DNA of 56,450 nt. Origin: CAZGXI01 sp964529715 (lineage in GTDB: Bacteria; Chloroflexota; Anaerolineae; Aggregatilineales; Ch27). Below the pieces are notes generated by a model. The model was not told the DNA's origin. It did no database searches and saw only the letters and a program-made list of their open reading frames with translations. The position numbers and the translations under genes were made by a program. The stretch lies in the NCBI GenBank assembly GCA_964529715.1, contig CAZGXI010000034.1, forward strand, positions 1-56,450, written 5' to 3'. Shown in pieces: positions 17,861 to 25,397 of this stretch (its first letter is position 1; the number at the start of each line of letters is the position of its first letter).

Positions 17861-19627
17861 ATGAGCGTTCCGAGCGACATCGACATCGCCCAGGCAGCCG
17901 ACCTGCGCCCGATTCTGGAGATCGCGGCCAAGATCGGCCTGACGGAAGATGATCTCGACCTGTTCGGCAAATATAAAGCCAAAGTCCACCTGGACGTCAT
18001 CGAACGCTTTAAGGACCGTCCGCAGGGCAAGTACATCGACGTGACGGCCATCACCCCCACGCCGTTGGGCGAAGGCAAGACCACCACCACCGTCGGGCTG
18101 GTGCAGGCGCTGGGCAGCGAACTACATAAAAGTGTCGTGGCGTGCATCCGCCAGCCTAGCATGGGGCCGACCTTCAATGTTAAGGGCGGCGCGGCGGGTG
18201 GCGGCTACAGCCAGATCATCCCGATGGAAGATTTCAACCTGCACCTGACGGGCGACATCCACGCCATCTCCATCGCCCACAACTTGGTCGCAGCGGCCAT
18301 CGACACGCGCATGTATCACGAGAGCCGCCAGACAGACGAGGGGCTGAAAAAACGCGGCCTCACCCGCCTGGACATCGATCCACAGACGATCACCTGGAAC
18401 CGCGTGGTGGATGTGTGCGACCGCGTGTTGCGCGAGATTCAGGTCGGTTTTAAAGACAACACCCTGGCCGACGGTTCACCCAGCCCGATCTTCCCGCGCA
18501 AGACCGGCTTCGACATCTCGGTCGCCAGCGAGCTGATGGCGATCCTGGCGCTGACCACCGGTCTGCGCGACCTGCGCGAGCGCGTCGGGCGCGTGGTCAT
18601 CGGGCTGAACCGCCAGGGCAAGCCGGTCACGCTGGAACAGTTGGGCGTGGCAGGCGCAGTGACGGTGCTGCTCAAGGATGCCATCATGCCGAACCTGATG
18701 CAGACGCTCGAAGGGCAGCCGGCCTTCGTGCACGCCGGGCCGTTCGCCAACATCGCGCACGGCAACTCCTCCATCCTGGCCGATCAGATCGCGCTCAAGG
18801 TGGCCGATTACGTGGTCACGGAAAGCGGCTTCGGCGCGGACATCGGCATGGAGAAGTTCTTCGGCATCAAGTGCCGCTACAGCGGGCTGATCCCCAACTG
18901 CGTCGTGTTGGTGGCGACGGTCCGCGCCCTCAAGATGCACGGCGGCGGCCCCAAGGTCACGCCCGGCGCGCCGCTGGACAAGGCGTATACCGAGGAAAAC
19001 TTGGAACTGCTGGAACAGGGCTTGCCGAACCTGGGCGTGCACATCCGCAACGCCAAACGCTATGGCATCCCGGTTGTGGTGGCCGTGAACAGCTTCGCCA
19101 CCGACACCGACGCCGAGTTGGAAATGATCCGCCGCTACGCTGTTGAGCAGGGCGCCGAAGACGCGGTCAAATGCACGCATTGGGCCGAAGGAGGCAAAGG
19201 CGCCAAAGCCCTGGCCGAGGCTGTTGTGGCAGCGTGCGACAAGCCTTCAAACTTCCAGTTCCTCTATCCGTTGGAGTGGACGATCAAGCAAAAGATCGAG
19301 TATATCGCCAAGACGATCTACGGCGCGGGCGCTGTGACCTACACCGAACTGGCTGAGCGCCAGATCGCGGCTTACGAAGAAGCCGGCTTCGGCAACCTGC
19401 CGATCTGCATGGCAAAGACGCATCTCAGCCTGAGCACCGACCCGAACATCAAGGGCGCGCCGACGGGCTTCACCGTCCCGGTGCGCGAGGTGCGCGCCAG
19501 CGTGGGCGCGGGCTTCATTTACCCGCTGCTGGGCGAGATGAGCACCATGCCCGGCCTGGCGACCTACCCCGCCTTCATGAACATCGACATCGACCTGGAA
19601 ACGGGCAAGATCGTCGGCATGTTCTAG
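17861..19627 (+). CDS. fhs: Formate--tetrahydrofolate ligase
   Basis: 588 aa from ATG 17861, with AAGGAGA 7 nt upstream (a TTG sits immediately before it and is disregarded). The ATP-binding motif TPLGEGKTTTTVGL is at about residues 64-77 and other family signatures (RQPSMGPTFNVKGGAAGGGY, GNSSILADQIALK, ESGFGADIGMEKF) are intact. The enzyme joins formate to THF with ATP, feeding one-carbon metabolism and the methyl branch of the Wood-Ljungdahl pathway. It is monocistronic here, with no other folate gene nearby, so its use in acetogenesis cannot be judged. Slightly longer than the usual 556-560 aa. Confidence 0.97.
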   Translation: MSVPSDIDIAQAADLRPILEIAAKIGLTEDDLDLFGKYKAKVHLDVIERFKDRPQGKYIDVTAITPTPLGEGKTTTTVGLVQALGSELHKSVVACIRQPSMGPTFNVKGGAAGGGYSQIIPMEDFNLHLTGDIHAISIAHNLVAAAIDTRMYHESRQTDEGLKKRGLTRLDIDPQTITWNRVVDVCDRVLREIQVGFKDNTLADGSPSPIFPRKTGFDISVASELMAILALTTGLRDLRERVGRVVIGLNRQGKPVTLEQLGVAGAVTVLLKDAIMPNLMQTLEGQPAFVHAGPFANIAHGNSSILADQIALKVADYVVTESGFGADIGMEKFFGIKCRYSGLIPNCVVLVATVRALKMHGGGPKVTPGAPLDKAYTEENLELLEQGLPNLGVHIRNAKRYGIPVVVAVNSFATDTDAELEMIRRYAVEQGAEDAVKCTHWAEGGKGAKALAEAVVAACDKPSNFQFLYPLEWTIKQKIEYIAKTIYGAGAVTYTELAERQIAAYEEAGFGNLPICMAKTHLSLSTDPNIKGAPTGFTVPVREVRASVGAGFIYPLLGEMSTMPGLATYPAFMNIDIDLETGKIVGMF

Positions 19628-19663
19628 GTCTGTGACTTCAAAGCAAACAGCGTTGCGTTTCCG

Positions 19664-19690
19664 GTAGCGTCGGCCTCAAGCTGACGCTAC
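19664..19690. repeat. Palindrome of the GTAGCGkC family, upstream of GT39
   Basis: Arms GTAGCGTC (19664-19671) and GACGCTAC (19683-19690) with a partly paired centre. It ends 10 nt before the start codon of the glycosyltransferase at 19701. A near-identical but perfect copy is at 21641-21667, on the other side of that gene. Confidence 0.75.
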
Positions 19691-19700
19691 ACTATTTTTC

Positions 19701-21623
19701 ATGACCCACGCTCCCCGCTCCCTGCTCCCCATCCTGGCGATCCTGCTGCTGGCGGCGGCGACGCGCATCGTCGGCGCAGGAGACTATCCCGTCTGGACCG
19801 ACGAGGGTTGGACGGTCCAGGCGGCCAGCAGCCACGACGTTGCCGCCACCCTGTCCGCCGTCGCGCAGGACCGCCACCCGCCGCTGTATTTCCTGGCCGT
19901 CGGCGCGTGGGGATCGCTGGTGGGCGAATCGCGGATCGCGCTGCGCTTCCTCTCGATTGCGGCGGGCGTGCTCACCGTCGCCGTCGCGTACCGCATCGGC
20001 GGGGACGCCTTCGGGCGGCAGGCAGGGCTGCTTGGCGCGCTGCTGCTCGCGGCGCTGCCCATCGCGGTTTACTACAGCCAGGAAATCCGGCACTACGGCT
20101 GGCTGACCCTGTTCGCCTGCCTGACGACGCTCTTTTTCCTGCGCGCGCTGCGCAGGCCGTCCTACCTGCCGTTGTGGATCGCCTACGCGCTGAGTGTGGC
20201 TCTTCTGCTCTACACGCAGTATTTCGGCGTGCTGTTCCTGGCCGTGCAGGGGATCATTGGACTATTCCTGTGGCGCGCACCCCGGCGGGAAAAAGCCCGG
20301 CTCGTGGGCGCATGGGTCGCGGCGGGCGTGCTGTACCTGCCCTGGCTGGCAGTGATCGTCACGCAGCAGTGGAGCGGCTTCGCGCCGGGCATCGGCGGCT
20401 TCCCCGGCAGTCTCGCCACCACCCTGCCCGACCTGCTGACGCTGGTCGGCTTGCTCTCCGGCGGACAGGCGGCGCTGGTGGGAGGGCTGGTCGTGGTGGG
20501 TGCGGTGCGCCCCGGAGTAAACTCCGGGGCTGAGAAAGACAAGCCCTCCGGGCTGACGATCCCAGAGTTCGGAGGACTTGGTGTTCTCAGCCGGGGAGTT
20601 CAGTTCCCGGCACATCTTGCCCGCCTCACGATCCTCCTCTCCGGCGTCGGGCTGCTGATCGGGATGATCCTCGTCAACCTCAAATTCGGCGTGCTGGCGG
20701 CGCGGACGGTGGCCTTTCTGACGCCGATGCTGATGCTCACCGCCGGATACGGCCTCAGTCGCCTAGAAGGACGCGCTCAGGGTGTGTTCGCGGCGCTGCT
20801 CGTGGGGCTGATGTTGCTCCAGCCGCAGGTTATTCAACCGCGCCTGGATAGCCATCTTGCGGCGCAAGCGGTCGCGGCGGATTACACCCCCGGCGACCTG
20901 ATCCTCCTGGAGACGGGCTGGGACGACAACGCCTTCCGCTACGAACTGTCGCTTGCCCTGCGCGACCCCGGCGCGGAGATCGTCCGCACGCTGCCCTGGG
21001 TGAACCAGCTTCTTACGCCGGAGCCGGTCGTCCCGCACGTGATCGACGCCGTCCGCGCCCATCGCCGCGTGTGGGTCGTGAACTGGTTCCAGCCCTCGCA
21101 GGTGATCCCTTATCTGGAAGCGGGCGAAGATGGCTTCCGCCGGGCCCTGACGCGCGAAACGCCCACCGGCGCGCAGTACGCCGGGCGCTTTCCCGATCCG
21201 ACCGTCGAGGCGGTCCTGTTCGCGCGGCCCGACCTGTCCGGCGAGCCGCGCGTTTACGGCGATCTGCTGGCCCTGTACGACGCGCTGATCCCGACAACGG
21301 CGCGGCGGGGCAAACCGCTGCACGTGGACCTGTGGTGGTCGGCGCGCGAGCCGCTTTCGCTGGACTACTCGGTCGGCGTGTTCCTGCTGGACGAGGGCGG
21401 CGCGGCGCGGGCAGAACACCAGGGTCCGCCGGGCGATGCCCCCACGAGCCAATGGGCCGTCGATGAACTCATCTTTGACCGGCACACGATCCTCATCCCG
21501 CCGGACCTGCCGCCGGGCGCGTACCGGGTGGCGGTGAACGCCTACTGGTACGCCGACCCGCAGCGCCCGCTCGCAGTGGAGGGGCAGCCGCTGGCGGTGG
21601 TGGGAAACGTCCGGGTGGACTGA
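19701..21623 (+). CDS. GT39/PMT-like membrane glycosyltransferase carrying an in-frame palindromic insert
   Basis: 640 aa. A hydrophobic N-terminus is followed by the catalytic loop YPVWTDEGW (about 31-38) and the YYSQEIRHYGW motif (about 118-128), both typical of ArnT/PMT-type transferases that use polyprenyl-phosphate sugars to glycosylate lipids or proteins outside the membrane. At least ten helices occupy residues 1-385, then a beta-rich extracytoplasmic domain. Residues about 270-303 are encoded by a 102-nt palindromic element that breaks the transmembrane region and is absent from the paralogue at 52229. The gene is flanked by two copies of another palindrome. Confidence 0.85.
   Translation: MTHAPRSLLPILAILLLAAATRIVGAGDYPVWTDEGWTVQAASSHDVAATLSAVAQDRHPPLYFLAVGAWGSLVGESRIALRFLSIAAGVLTVAVAYRIGGDAFGRQAGLLGALLLAALPIAVYYSQEIRHYGWLTLFACLTTLFFLRALRRPSYLPLWIAYALSVALLLYTQYFGVLFLAVQGIIGLFLWRAPRREKARLVGAWVAAGVLYLPWLAVIVTQQWSGFAPGIGGFPGSLATTLPDLLTLVGLLSGGQAALVGGLVVVGAVRPGVNSGAEKDKPSGLTIPEFGGLGVLSRGVQFPAHLARLTILLSGVGLLIGMILVNLKFGVLAARTVAFLTPMLMLTAGYGLSRLEGRAQGVFAALLVGLMLLQPQVIQPRLDSHLAAQAVAADYTPGDLILLETGWDDNAFRYELSLALRDPGAEIVRTLPWVNQLLTPEPVVPHVIDAVRAHRRVWVVNWFQPSQVIPYLEAGEDGFRRALTRETPTGAQYAGRFPDPTVEAVLFARPDLSGEPRVYGDLLALYDALIPTTARRGKPLHVDLWWSAREPLSLDYSVGVFLLDEGGAARAEHQGPPGDAPTSQWAVDELIFDRHTILIPPDLPPGAYRVAVNAYWYADPQRPLAVEGQPLAVVGNVRVD
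20509..20610 (+). repeat. Composite palindromic element inside GT39 coding sequence
   Basis: A 102-bp element, exactly 34 codons. It begins with a perfect GCCCCGGAGT-AA-ACTCCGGGGC hairpin (20509-20530). A long imperfect palindrome (CTGAGAA / TTCTCAG outer arms, CCTCCG / CGGAGG inner arms) follows, ending in a decayed CCGGGG hairpin (20591-20610). The same CCGGGGACT palindrome occurs in intergenic copies at 26613 and 43597. No stop codon is created. Confidence 0.85.
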
Positions 21624-21640
21624 CGCTGTTTTGGCGCGGG

Positions 21641-21667
21641 GTAGCGGCGGCTTGAAGCCGCCGCTAC
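21641..21667. repeat. Perfect 27-bp palindrome of the GTAGCGGCGG family
   Basis: Arms GTAGCGGCGGCTT (21641-21653) and AAGCCGCCGCTAC (21655-21667) around one G. It is followed by a TACAAT hexamer and, 12 nt later, the ATG of the next gene, so it could also carry an outward -10 box. Confidence 0.85.
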
Positions 21668-21678
21668 AATGCTGGTCT

Positions 21679-22959
21679 ATGAATAATCAACTTCTCGCCC
21701 AACTGCACAGCCCCGATCCCACGCAGCGGCGGCAGGCGATCATCGCGCTGGGCCGCGCCTGCGATCCTGCCGACCTCAGGGCGCTGGCGCAGGTCTACCG
21801 GAGCGACCCCGACCCGGCGCTGCGCGAACTGGCCCGCAAGGCCGGAGTGCATATCCGACAACAGGCCCAGGGCCGGACAAAAGCCCTCGATACGACAGAT
21901 TCCCCCTCTCCGCTGGCGGAAAAGAAGTCAGGGGGTGAGGTTGAACTGCCCCCGCCCGTCTCGAAGCGGCAGGCCGAACGCGCCAAATCCTATTACAACC
22001 GCGCGCTGGACCTGCACATGGCAGGCGACACAGCCAAAGCCGCCACAGAGCTTGGCCGCGCGCTGGCGATCAACCCGTTCCTGGCAACCGACACGCCGAC
22101 GATGAACCTTGCCGCAAAGATGACCGGCCTGCCGCCCGGAGAAGCGATCCAGGCGCTCATGGATCGCCAGCAGCGCGCCAAGGTGGTCGAGACACAAGCG
22201 AAGGCCGCGCCGCGCAAACCGGCCATTCCTACACACCCGTATCGGTGGGTCGCGCTGATCGTGGCGCTGATCGCCCTGGCCGTCGCCGTGTACCACTTTT
22301 TCAGCAGCGGGTCGTTCGACCGCTACCGGCTGGCCTACCAGATACGCCAGTGGCAGGACAGCGTCCGCCACCTGGGAGTTGCGCCGAACACAGAATATTA
22401 CCTGATCGCGCCCCGCGGCGAGCCGCCCGCCGGGGGCTGGCCGGTGGTGGTGGCGCTGCACGGCTACGGCGGCAGGGGCGCGGACATGCTCCCCCTGGCA
22501 GACACGTTCGTGTCGCAGGGCGTGTTGTTCGTCGCGCCGTCCTTCGGCGAGTACTATCCCAGTTGGGGCAGCGGCCCGGTGGACGCCCTGGCCGCCATTC
22601 TGGACGAGGTCAGGACGCTGTACCCGGTCCATCCGCGCGGCGCGGTGCTGTTCGGCTTTTCGCGCGGGGGGATGTTCGCCCACGCCTACGCTTACCACTA
22701 CCCGCACGACGTGGCAGGCGTTTCCGCTGCTGCCGCGCCGGAGTTTGCGGAACCGGCGCCGGGCTATTACATCCCCTACGTCATCACCTACGGCGCGAAC
22801 GACGGCCTGCAAAACTACACCATGCCTGCCATCGACAACCTGCGGGCGCTCGGCTTCGACGTGACCTTCGAGATCGTCCCCGACGCCGGGCACGAGATCA
22901 CGCCGCGCAGCATCGAACTGACGCTGGCATTGGTCCGGCGGGTATACGACGACGGGTAG
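21679..22959 (+). CDS. HEAT-repeat, transmembrane and esterase fusion protein
   Basis: 426 aa from ATG 21679. Residues about 1-60 are HEAT/ARM-like helices (LHSPDPTQRRQAIIALGRA). Residues 73-90 derive from an in-frame repeat (see separate entry). A TPR-like pair at about 95-130 and one transmembrane helix at about 192-210 follow. The outer part is an alpha/beta hydrolase with oxyanion region VVVALHGYGGRG (about 256) and nucleophile elbow FGFSRGGMF (about 330-338), with a likely catalytic His in DAGHEI (about 406). PHB-depolymerase/esterase-like activity outside the cell is likely. The domain order is unusual. Confidence 0.75.
   Translation: MNNQLLAQLHSPDPTQRRQAIIALGRACDPADLRALAQVYRSDPDPALRELARKAGVHIRQQAQGRTKALDTTDSPSPLAEKKSGGEVELPPPVSKRQAERAKSYYNRALDLHMAGDTAKAATELGRALAINPFLATDTPTMNLAAKMTGLPPGEAIQALMDRQQRAKVVETQAKAAPRKPAIPTHPYRWVALIVALIALAVAVYHFFSSGSFDRYRLAYQIRQWQDSVRHLGVAPNTEYYLIAPRGEPPAGGWPVVVALHGYGGRGADMLPLADTFVSQGVLFVAPSFGEYYPSWGSGPVDALAAILDEVRTLYPVHPRGAVLFGFSRGGMFAHAYAYHYPHDVAGVSAAAAPEFAEPAPGYYIPYVITYGANDGLQNYTMPAIDNLRALGFDVTFEIVPDAGHEITPRSIELTLALVRRVYDDG
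21897..21945 (+). repeat. In-frame CCCCTCTCCGC-type repeat within the HEAT/esterase gene
   Basis: The DNA reads a degenerate palindrome: CCCCCTCTCCGC-TGGCGG, then AAGTCAGGGGGTGAGG. It matches the widespread intergenic repeat in which CCCCTCTCCGC pairs with GCGGAGAGGGG next to GGGGTGAGG. Translated in frame it gives DSPSPLAEKKSGGEVE (residues about 74-89), a low-complexity linker between helical domains. Confidence 0.6.
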
Positions 22960-22963
22960 AGCG

Positions 22964-23512
22964 ATGGAACCATACAAGAAATTTTCTAACCCGGCAATCT
23001 TAAAGAGCAATCTCATCCTGTCGTCGTTGTATTTGTCGGCATACGAAATCCTCAAATCATCGATTGTGGACAACATCATAAGCTTCTTCTCTGACGACTT
23101 TGAAGACGGCAAACCTATACCGGATGATCAGTACAAAGAAGAGGTGTCAAAGACCGACAAAGATTTGTTGCGCGCATCTTGCCTTTGGTTGAAGAAGATG
23201 GGAGTAATTACGCAGGAAGAGGTTGATCAAGTTCAGAGAATAAGGGAACATAGGAACCTGATTGCTCATGAATTGCCCAAAGTGCTTCTGCATCCTGGTG
23301 TGGAAATTAAACTGGAATATCTACTGCAAATCTGGGATTTAGTGAAGAAAATAGAACTCTGGTGGGTAAAAGAAGTCCACATGCCTACGGATCCTGATTT
23401 TGACGGTGTCGAAGTGAAGGATGAGGATATTTATCCTGGAGCATTCATTATCTTGAGTCACCTGATTCAAATAGTTATGTCCGATTACCTACCGTTACAG
23501 AATCAAGGCTGA
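22964..23512 (+). CDS. A+T-rich HEPN-like protein, probably horizontally acquired
   Basis: 182 aa, mostly helical. The motif RIREHRNLIAHEL near residue 91-97 matches the R-x4-6-H motif of HEPN domains, many of which are RNases of toxin, CRISPR or abortive-infection systems; others are non-catalytic. The codon use and base composition (clearly A+T-rich by eye) differ sharply from all neighbours, which marks recent transfer. It starts 5 nt after the upstream esterase stop with only a weak ribosome site. Its stop lies 7 nt before the sbcD start inside a short repeat. No antitoxin-like (MNT) partner is adjacent. HEPN assignment is motif-based only. Confidence 0.6.
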   Translation: MEPYKKFSNPAILKSNLILSSLYLSAYEILKSSIVDNIISFFSDDFEDGKPIPDDQYKEEVSKTDKDLLRASCLWLKKMGVITQEEVDQVQRIREHRNLIAHELPKVLLHPGVEIKLEYLLQIWDLVKKIELWWVKEVHMPTDPDFDGVEVKDEDIYPGAFIILSHLIQIVMSDYLPLQNQG

Positions 23513-23526
23513 CCGCTGATGGCTGA
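23508..23526. repeat. Short GCTGAYNGCTGAY repeat spanning stop and start codons
   Basis: The string GGCTGACCGCTGATGGCTG belongs to a degenerate GCTGA/TCAGC repeat also seen at 26512, 29940, 37821 and 51122. Here it supplies the TGA stop of the HEPN-like gene (23510-23512) and the ATG start of sbcD (23519-23521). Confidence 0.6.
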
Positions 23527-24748
23527 GAACTCAATCCGCCTGCTGCACTTCGCCGACGCGCACGTCGGCATCGAGACCTACGGCGCGACCGACCCGGAAA
23601 CCGGACTCAGTTCCAGGGTGCGGGACTTCTTCGAGCGACTATACGAAATCCGCGACTACGCCGCCGAACACGACGCCGACCTGGTGATCTTCGCCGGGGA
23701 CGCCTTCAAGACGCGCAACCCGACGCCCACCTTCCAGCGCGAGTTTGCCCGCTTCGTGCGCGACCTGGCGCGGCAGTGCCCCGTGCTGCTGCTGGTCGGC
23801 AACCACGACCTGCCGACCTCGGCCAACCGCGCCTCCAGTGTGGAGATTTACCACACGCTCGACGTGCCCAATACCCTCGTCGGCTTCGACTACGGCCTGC
23901 GCCGCGTCGAGACGAAGCGCGGCCCGGTGCAGATCGCCACCGCGCCGTACCCGTTCCGCTCCCGCCTGCTAGACGAGCGCCGGACGCGCGGCGCGACCCT
24001 GGAAGACATCGACCACGCCTTGCAGCACGAACTGGAGACAATCCTGCGCGACCTGGCGCAGCAGGCCGACCAGGACCCGGCTCCCCGCGTGCTGGCGGGG
24101 CATTTCAGCGTGCAAGGGTCCGCCTACGGCAGCGAGCGCGGCGTGATGATCGGGCGGGATATTGCCGTAAGCCTGGATGCGCTGGCCAACCCGGCCTGGG
24201 ATTATGTGGCGCTGGGACACATCCACCGTCGCCAGAGCCTGCCCAACGACGCGAACGTGCCCGTCGTCTACAGCGGCAGCGTCGAGCGCATCGACTTCGG
24301 GGAAGAGGGCGACCCGAAGGGCTTCTGCTGGGTAGAACTGGCGCGCGGCGCGGCGGCATGGCGCTTCGTGGACCTGCACGCGCGTCCGTTTGTCACGCTG
24401 CGGGTGGACGCCCACGAAAGCGCCAACCCAACCGCCGAGGCGATCCGGCAGACGCGCAGCCTGGACCTGAGCGGCGCGGTGGTACGGGTGATCGTGCGCC
24501 TGAGCGAAGGCAACGCTGCCCTGCTGCGCGATTCCGACCTGCGCCGCGCATTGGCGAACGCCGGGGCAAACCACGTCGCCGCGATTCAAAAGGACGTGGA
24601 GCGCTCGATCCATGCGCGGCTCGGCGGCAGCCCCGAAAAGCTAACGCCCGATCAACTGCTGAAACGTTACCTTGAAGTGCGCGGCACCCCGCCCGGCCAG
24701 GCCGACAAACTTCTGGCGGCGGCGCGAGAGGTCTTCGAGGAAGAATAA
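23519..24748 (+). CDS. sbcD: SbcD/Mre11-like DNA exonuclease subunit
   Basis: 409 aa. The calcineurin-type metal ligands are complete: HFADAHVG (about 10-16), VIFAGDAF (about 57-63), LLVGNHDLP (about 94-101), LAGHFSVQGS (about 192) and LGHIHRRQ (about 236-241). The C-terminal capping domain follows. With SbcC it forms the Mre11-Rad50-like nuclease that trims hairpins and blocked DNA ends. SbcC is encoded 11.7 kb away on the other strand (35260-37821) instead of next door. The upstream neighbour is the HEPN-like gene. Confidence 0.88.
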   Translation: MAENSIRLLHFADAHVGIETYGATDPETGLSSRVRDFFERLYEIRDYAAEHDADLVIFAGDAFKTRNPTPTFQREFARFVRDLARQCPVLLLVGNHDLPTSANRASSVEIYHTLDVPNTLVGFDYGLRRVETKRGPVQIATAPYPFRSRLLDERRTRGATLEDIDHALQHELETILRDLAQQADQDPAPRVLAGHFSVQGSAYGSERGVMIGRDIAVSLDALANPAWDYVALGHIHRRQSLPNDANVPVVYSGSVERIDFGEEGDPKGFCWVELARGAAAWRFVDLHARPFVTLRVDAHESANPTAEAIRQTRSLDLSGAVVRVIVRLSEGNAALLRDSDLRRALANAGANHVAAIQKDVERSIHARLGGSPEKLTPDQLLKRYLEVRGTPPGQADKLLAAAREVFEEE

Positions 24749-24779
24749 CCACCTGCCCGCTCCAATGCGCAGGATGTTT

Positions 24780-24809
24780 TTGCACTTGTGAAGAAATTCA
24801 CTGTTTAAT
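24780..24809 (+). promoter_or_regulatory. Candidate promoter and inverted repeat of the YeiH pair
   Basis: TTGCAC (24780-24785), an 18-nt spacer and TTTAAT (24804-24809). The spacer contains GTGAA-GAAA-TTCAC (24788-24801), a possible repressor site. It is the only promoter-like sequence in the gap before the gene at 24903. Confidence 0.45.
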
Positions 24810-24902
24810 CTATCCGAATCGCCTGCGAGCGGCGTCTCTTTTGGTGAATTGCCGTGTTCTCTCTCGCAGGTTGAACACAGAAGGAGAACACGTAGACTTG
24901 CT

Positions 24903-25373
24903 ATGAGCCAGACAGACACCTCTACGGCAACGCAGACCGCCCCCTTCGCGCGGTTTTCGATTTCGGAGGACTGGCTCGCCACGATTGCCGGACTGGTGAT
25001 CGTGGTGATCCTGGGCCTCCTCATCACCGGCCCGGCGCCGCAGAATGTGGTCCTGACTGCCCCCATCGGTGAGATGGTAACGGTAACGGCCCTGCCTCAG
25101 AATGGTTGGTCGGTCAGCGCCAAACTGGACGGCCAGAACACCGCGATCCAGGGCGCGACGACGGACCTGGCCGGCGGCCAGGTGTACGTTTATCGCTGCG
25201 AGAACGACCAGATCACGCTCCAGGAGCAGGCCGAACTGCCGGCAGGCGTCGAGGCCCCGGACGCAGCGCACGCGCGGCTGGTCCTGATCAATGGCTGCAC
25301 GAGGCAGGCCGTGCTCACGTACAAAACGGGCAATATCATTCCCTGGCCGGTCTTCCGGCTGTTCGGGCGCTAA
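24903..25373 (+). CDS. Single-pass membrane protein of unknown function
   Basis: 156 aa from ATG 24903. A polar N-terminus of about 25 residues, one transmembrane helix at about 27-47 (LATIAGLVIVVILGLLITG) and a soluble outer domain with two Cys residues (YRCEND and NGCTRQ). I recognise no family. It lies about 25 nt upstream of a YeiH-type transporter on the same strand, so it is probably an accessory subunit of that transporter or at least co-expressed with it. Confidence 0.6.
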   Translation: MSQTDTSTATQTAPFARFSISEDWLATIAGLVIVVILGLLITGPAPQNVVLTAPIGEMVTVTALPQNGWSVSAKLDGQNTAIQGATTDLAGGQVYVYRCENDQITLQEQAELPAGVEAPDAAHARLVLINGCTRQAVLTYKTGNIIPWPVFRLFGR

Positions 25374-25397
25374 AAGCGCGCGGGAGCGGTGAAAAAC

